From: Microbulbifer mangrovi | GTDB taxonomy: Bacteria; Pseudomonadota; Gammaproteobacteria; Pseudomonadales; Cellvibrionaceae | Direction of reading: 5' to 3' | Length of the DNA: 32,936 nt | NCBI RefSeq assembly: GCF_002009015.1 | Contig: NZ_LZDE01000308.1 | Coordinates: 1-32,936, forward strand | Shown here: positions 29,958 through 32,936 of the stretch, piece after piece | Layout of the letters: the number at the start of each line of letters is the position of its first letter | How positions within the stretch are numbered: the stretch's first letter is position 1 | Made by a program: the position numbers and the translations under genes | Notes under the pieces: model-generated | The model's input: the letters and a program-made list of their open reading frames with translations, nothing else | The model's database searches: none | Told to the model about the DNA's origin: nothing

Positions 29958-30024
29958 TATAGCCTTTCGCTATACAGCGGTTAGGCGGCGGGGGATCAAA
30001 CTCCGCCGCTACCGCTGCTACAAT
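29958..30024 (+). promoter_or_regulatory. Hairpins and extended -10 element between manC and the MFS gene
   Basis: A 6-bp hairpin TATAGC-CTTTC-GCTATA (29958-29974) is followed by a large imperfect stem (29976-29991 with 30003-30016, two bulges). Then comes TGCTACAAT (30016-30024), an extended -10 for the transporter gene with no clear -35. The stems may end manC transcription; the second overlaps the promoter element by one base. Confidence 0.4.
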
Positions 30025-30057
30025 GCGGCCCGTTTTTCGCCGTGTCCGGAATTTCGC

Positions 30058-31230
30058 ATGAATCCCACTGAACGCCGCGCTCTCGCCGGTCTCGCCTCCC
30101 TGTACGTTTTCCGCATGCTGGGCCTGTTTATGGTGCTGCCGGTACTGTCTCTTTACGGGGCGGACTATCGGGGCAGTACTCCGGCCCTGCTGGGGCTGGC
30201 GCTCGGGGCCTATGGCCTGAGCCAGGCCCTGCTGCAGATCCCCTTGGGGGTGCTGAGCGATCGCTGGGGGCGCAAGCCGGTGATCTTTCTCGGCCTTGGG
30301 ATATTTGCCCTCGGCAGTGTGGTAGCGGCCCTTACAGATTCCGTCTATGGCCTCATCGCCGGGCGTATCCTGCAGGGAGCGGGCGCCATTGCCGCGGCCA
30401 CCATGGCGCTGGCGGCGGACCTTACCCGGGATGAAAACCGTGGCAAGGCAATGGCGGTGATCGGTGCCTCCATCGGTGTAGCCTTTGTGCTGGCGGTGGT
30501 ACTGGGGCCGCTGCTCGCGGGCTTCGGCGGTCTGTCGGCCATTTTCTGGCTCACTGCCGTGCTGGCCGTGTGTGGCATTTTGCTGGTGTGGAGGTTGGTG
30601 CCGACGCCGCAGGAATCCCAGCGCCGAGCGCCGCAGCAGGGCGACTTTGCGCGACTCCTGTCCCAGGGGGACGTGTGGCGTCTGGTGTGCGGGGTGTTTT
30701 TCCTGCACCTGCTGCTGACCATGTTGTTCGTGCCGTTGCCCGTGTTGCTGGTTGAACGACTGCACCTGGCCAGCAATGCGCACTGGAAACTCTACGGTCC
30801 GCTGATGCTAGGTGCCTTTATCCTGATGTTGCCGCTGATGCGCATGGCGGAAAAGCGCCAGCAAGTGCCTGCGGCGATGCGCCTTGCCCTGCTGGGACTG
30901 GTGTTCGGTGGTGTGGCGCTGATGACACAGGTGCAGGGTGGCTGGATGGTTGCCTGCCTCGGTGTGTTCTTCCTCGCCTTCAACCTGCTTGAGGCGCTGC
31001 TGCCCGCCCAGCTGACCCGTATCGCTCCGGCCGAGTGCCGCGGTGCTGCCACCGGTCTCTACGCGACGCTCCAGTTTCTGGGTGCTTTTGTCGGCGGCAG
31101 TTTGGGCGGCGTGGTATACGGGCAGGGCGGCGCCAGCGCGGTGGCGACCCTGGCACTGGGTGTGCTGGTGCTGTGGGCGCTGGCGTGGTGGCAGATGCGT
31201 GGATCGCGGGTCTCTGTGGCCGGTAGCTGA
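30058..31230 (+). CDS. Major facilitator superfamily transporter (drug/efflux type)
   Basis: A 390-residue inner-membrane protein with 12 predicted helices in two halves. MFS motif A is clear after TM2 (LGVLSDRWGRKPVIFLGLGIF), and the motif C-like GPLLAGFGG follows in TM5. The placement next to ssb and opposite uvrA recalls the uvrA-MFS-ssb arrangement of Pseudomonas, suggesting an old, conserved neighbourhood. The family resembles YajR-like proton-coupled exporters, but the extra C-terminal domain of YajR is absent. The substrate cannot be inferred. ATG 30058 has only a modest SD (GGAA, 8 nt upstream); the first helix starts about residue 12, so this start fits. Confidence 0.9.
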   Translation: MNPTERRALAGLASLYVFRMLGLFMVLPVLSLYGADYRGSTPALLGLALGAYGLSQALLQIPLGVLSDRWGRKPVIFLGLGIFALGSVVAALTDSVYGLIAGRILQGAGAIAAATMALAADLTRDENRGKAMAVIGASIGVAFVLAVVLGPLLAGFGGLSAIFWLTAVLAVCGILLVWRLVPTPQESQRRAPQQGDFARLLSQGDVWRLVCGVFFLHLLLTMLFVPLPVLLVERLHLASNAHWKLYGPLMLGAFILMLPLMRMAEKRQQVPAAMRLALLGLVFGGVALMTQVQGGWMVACLGVFFLAFNLLEALLPAQLTRIAPAECRGAATGLYATLQFLGAFVGGSLGGVVYGQGGASAVATLALGVLVLWALAWWQMRGSRVSVAGS

Positions 31231-31322
31231 GGCGCTAGCTGGCAGCGCTTTGCCAGCACTCTTCGGCGGCGGTGACGGGCCCCCGGCGAGTGTTGTATGC
31301 TGCTGGATATAAATACACTGTC

Positions 31323-31365
31323 GGCGACGGCGCACGGGTCGCAAACCCGTGCGCCGTCGCCTTTT
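31323..31365 (+). terminator. Strong hairpin terminator between the MFS gene and ssb
   Basis: A perfect 17-bp GC-rich stem (31323-31339 with 31345-31361) has loop CGCAA and is followed by TTTT. It sits about 92 nt after the MFS stop and 75 nt before ssb, so ssb needs its own promoter in the following segment. I could not pick a convincing -35/-10 there. Confidence 0.8.
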
Positions 31366-31439
31366 CCCTATTTTGAACTTTTGCATACTGAACGGGCCTT
31401 CACCTGTACCCGGGTGAGGCTCACGGAGAGGAGAGGCTT

Positions 31440-32021
31440 ATGGCCAGGGGCGTTAACAAAGTAATTCTGATCGGCAACCTGGGCGGTGACCCGGAAACCC
31501 GCTACATGCCCAGTGGCGGTGCTGTCACCAATGTCACCCTGGCGACATCCGAAACCTGGAAAGACAAGCAGACCGGCCAGCAGCAGGAGCGCACCGAATG
31601 GCACCGTGTGGTGTTTTTCAACCGCCTCGCGGAAATCGCCGGTGAATACCTGCGCAAGGGCAGCAAGGTCTACCTCGAAGGCTCCCTGCGTACCCGCAAG
31701 TGGCAGGATAAGAACTCCGGCCAGGACCGCTACACCACCGAAATCGTCGCCAGTGAAATGCAGATGCTGGACGGTCGTGGTGAGCAGGGCGGCGGCTACC
31801 AGCAGGGCGGCGGCCAGGGCTTCCAGCAACAGGGTGGCGGATACGGCCAGCAGGGACAGCAGGGCGGCGGTTACCAGGACGAGTTCTCCCAGGGCCGTTC
31901 AGCACCTTCCCCGATGGCGCCGGCCAACCAGCCAGCGGGCCAGCCGCAGAACAAGCCTGCAGGCAACCAGCCGCCGGCGGGTGGATTCGATAACAGCTTC
32001 GACGACGATATCCCGTTCTGA
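31440..32021 (+). CDS. ssb: Single-stranded DNA-binding protein
   Basis: A 193-residue SSB. The OB fold is residues 1-110 ([54 protein letters not shown], and the tryptophans used for stacking on ssDNA). A Gly/Gln-rich disordered linker with QQGGG repeats follows, then the acidic tip FDDDIPF that recruits replication and repair partners. It works with UvrA-type repair and the replisome. AGGAGAGG lies before the ATG. No LexA box was seen upstream. Confidence 0.98.
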   Translation: MARGVNKVILIGNLGGDPETRYMPSGGAVTNVTLATSETWKDKQTGQQQERTEWHRVVFFNRLAEIAGEYLRKGSKVYLEGSLRTRKWQDKNSGQDRYTTEIVASEMQMLDGRGEQGGGYQQGGGQGFQQQGGGYGQQGQQGGGYQDEFSQGRSAPSPMAPANQPAGQPQNKPAGNQPPAGGFDNSFDDDIPF

Positions 32022-32023
32022 TC

Positions 32024-32041
32024 GGAGGGGAGACCTCCATG
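32024..32041 (+). promoter_or_regulatory. SD sequestered in a hairpin before the SDR-like gene
   Basis: GGAGG (32024-32028) pairs perfectly with CCTCC (32034-32038), the five bases right before the ATG; the loop is GGAGA. This hides the strongest SD and leaves GGAG in the loop. It could make translation depend on ribosomes finishing ssb, whose stop is 2 nt upstream. Confidence 0.45.
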
Positions 32042-32884
32042 CATCACACAGGCTATCAGCCGGAAACCGTGGTGCTGATCGGTGCCGGTAACGCCATCGA
32101 CAGCGCCCTGCAGAAGGGCCTGCAGAAAGTGGGCTTTCGCGTGCAGCTGCTCGGTCGTGAGCAGCTGACCGGAGATACTTTATCCACGCGTTCCGACGCC
32201 ATCGTGATCAACGCTGCCAGCTGTGGCAGCGCCGCTCCTGGCGAGGCGCGCGCGGTCTGCGAGGCGGTGCGCGACCTGCCCTGTACCGCGCTGCTGCACC
32301 TTTCCTCCTACGCGGTGTTTGGCCGCGCCCGTCGCAAGAAAATTGATGAAGAGGAAGAGCCCTCGCCCGCGTCAGAGCGCGGACACGAGTGGCTGGCCTG
32401 TGAGGACGCCTTTTCGACGGTAGAAAATGCGACCATCCTGCGTCTGGGATGGCTGGTGGATCGCAGCGAAAACGCGCTGCTGGGCCGGGTTCTGCGCAGC
32501 CTGCTGGATGGCCAGCCGGTCAATCTGGAAGACGTCAGTCGCGGCAATCCGGTCACCGTTTCCGACCTGGTACGCGTTACCGTCGCCATCACCCAGCAGC
32601 TGGCCAGCGGCGGGCCCCGCTCCGGTGTGTACCACTACGGTTCCGCGGATACCTGTAGCTCCATGGAGTTCGGGTATGAGGTGGTAGACCGGGTGCGCTC
32701 ACTTTACGGCGAAGATTTTGCGGCGGAGCTGGTGGCACTGGAGTCGGAGGGCGAGGATCGCTCTTCCGTCCTGAGCTGTGAAAGACTGCGGGATGTGTTT
32801 GGTATTCAGCAGCGCAGTTGGCGTCAGGGGCTGACCCGGCAGGTTGAGTTGTGGCTCGAGCGCTTGCAGAAGCCCGTAGCCTGA
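32039..32884 (+). CDS. Extended SDR / RmlD-like NAD(P)-binding protein with altered catalytic residues
   Basis: A 281-residue Rossmann-fold protein of the extended SDR/sugar-nucleotide epimerase (RmlD-like) type. The N-terminal strand-turn is VVLIGAGNAIDSAL (11-24), the LLHLSSYAVFG segment matches the family's STxYVFxG region, and PVTVSDLVRVTVAI matches the usual C-terminal interaction motif. The catalytic YxxxK, normally in a segment like YGxSKxxGE, reads RGHEWLACE (114-122): Tyr is Arg and Lys is Trp. It may therefore be a non-enzymatic or atypically acting member. It follows ssb by 17 nt and is likely co-transcribed. No function is assigned. Confidence 0.75.
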   Translation: MHHTGYQPETVVLIGAGNAIDSALQKGLQKVGFRVQLLGREQLTGDTLSTRSDAIVINAASCGSAAPGEARAVCEAVRDLPCTALLHLSSYAVFGRARRKKIDEEEEPSPASERGHEWLACEDAFSTVENATILRLGWLVDRSENALLGRVLRSLLDGQPVNLEDVSRGNPVTVSDLVRVTVAITQQLASGGPRSGVYHYGSADTCSSMEFGYEVVDRVRSLYGEDFAAELVALESEGEDRSSVLSCERLRDVFGIQQRSWRQGLTRQVELWLERLQKPVA

Positions 32885-32894
32885 TCACCTCCGC

Positions 32895-32936
32895 TGCCGA
32901 ATAGCCGGCAATAAAAAAGGGCGAGTCGCAGTGCGG
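32895..32936 (+). other. Possible start of a terminator cut by the window end
   Basis: After the SDR-like gene a small hairpin (TGCCG/CGGCA, 32895-32910) is followed by an A-run (32913-32918) and GGGCGAG. An A-run before a GC-rich arm is typical of the left half of a bidirectional intrinsic terminator, but the right half lies outside the window. Confidence 0.3.

Overview
The window reads as a gammaproteobacterial chromosome, most like the marine Cellvibrionales (Microbulbifer or Saccharophagus-like). The ribosomal proteins and RpoA resemble Pseudomonas and relatives, the genes use SD-led, GC-ending codons, and there is a modular GH19 chitinase. The genus is an inference. No rRNA, tRNA, CRISPR array, insertion sequence or phage gene was seen.

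Layout. (1) 1-4225: the C-terminal part of a large two-partner-secretion exoprotein (TpsA), followed by its outer-membrane transporter (TpsB), closed by a hairpin terminator. (2) 4246-4722, minus strand: a YbaK/ProX-type aminoacyl-tRNA deacylase. (3) 4826-19178: the complete S10-spc-alpha cluster in canonical order, rpsJ to rplQ, with secY, rpmJ (38 codons) and rpoA. It starts from its own good sigma70-like promoter, and no str-operon genes (rpsL, rpsG, fusA, tuf) precede it. The only large break is 451 nt between rpmJ and rpsM. It holds several strong hairpins, a promoter-like site and a structured leader that can enclose the rpsM start codon, which suggests S4-type feedback control. A textbook terminator follows rplQ. 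(4) 19218-19475: a small DUF1315 (YeaC-like) gene. (5) 28396-19568, minus strand: uvrA (TTG start), then after only 49 nt an NRAMP-like transporter followed by pxpA, pxpB and pxpC (ATP-dependent 5-oxoprolinase), then a secreted GH19 chitinase. (6) 28528-32884, plus strand: a bifunctional mannose-1-phosphate guanylyltransferase/phosphomannose isomerase, an MFS exporter, ssb, and a degenerate extended-SDR protein.

How the genes work together. Region 3 is the core translation, secretion and transcription locus. The NRAMP-like protein plus PxpABC look like an uptake-and-hydrolysis module for 5-oxoproline (pyroglutamate) yielding glutamate. The transporter aligns with MntH but lacks all of the TM1 and TM6 residues that coordinate metal in true NRAMPs, so it probably carries something other than Mn2+ or Fe2+. 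This is the most interesting candidate in the window. The chitinase fits a polysaccharide-degrading marine lifestyle. UvrA and SSB are DNA-repair and replication proteins.

Other points worth a second look are the structured gaps inside the ribosomal cluster (rpsJ-rplC, rpsE-rpmD, rpmJ-rpsM, rpoA-rplQ), the roughly 82-residue repeats of TpsA, and the missing Tyr/Lys catalytic pair in the SDR-like protein downstream of ssb.
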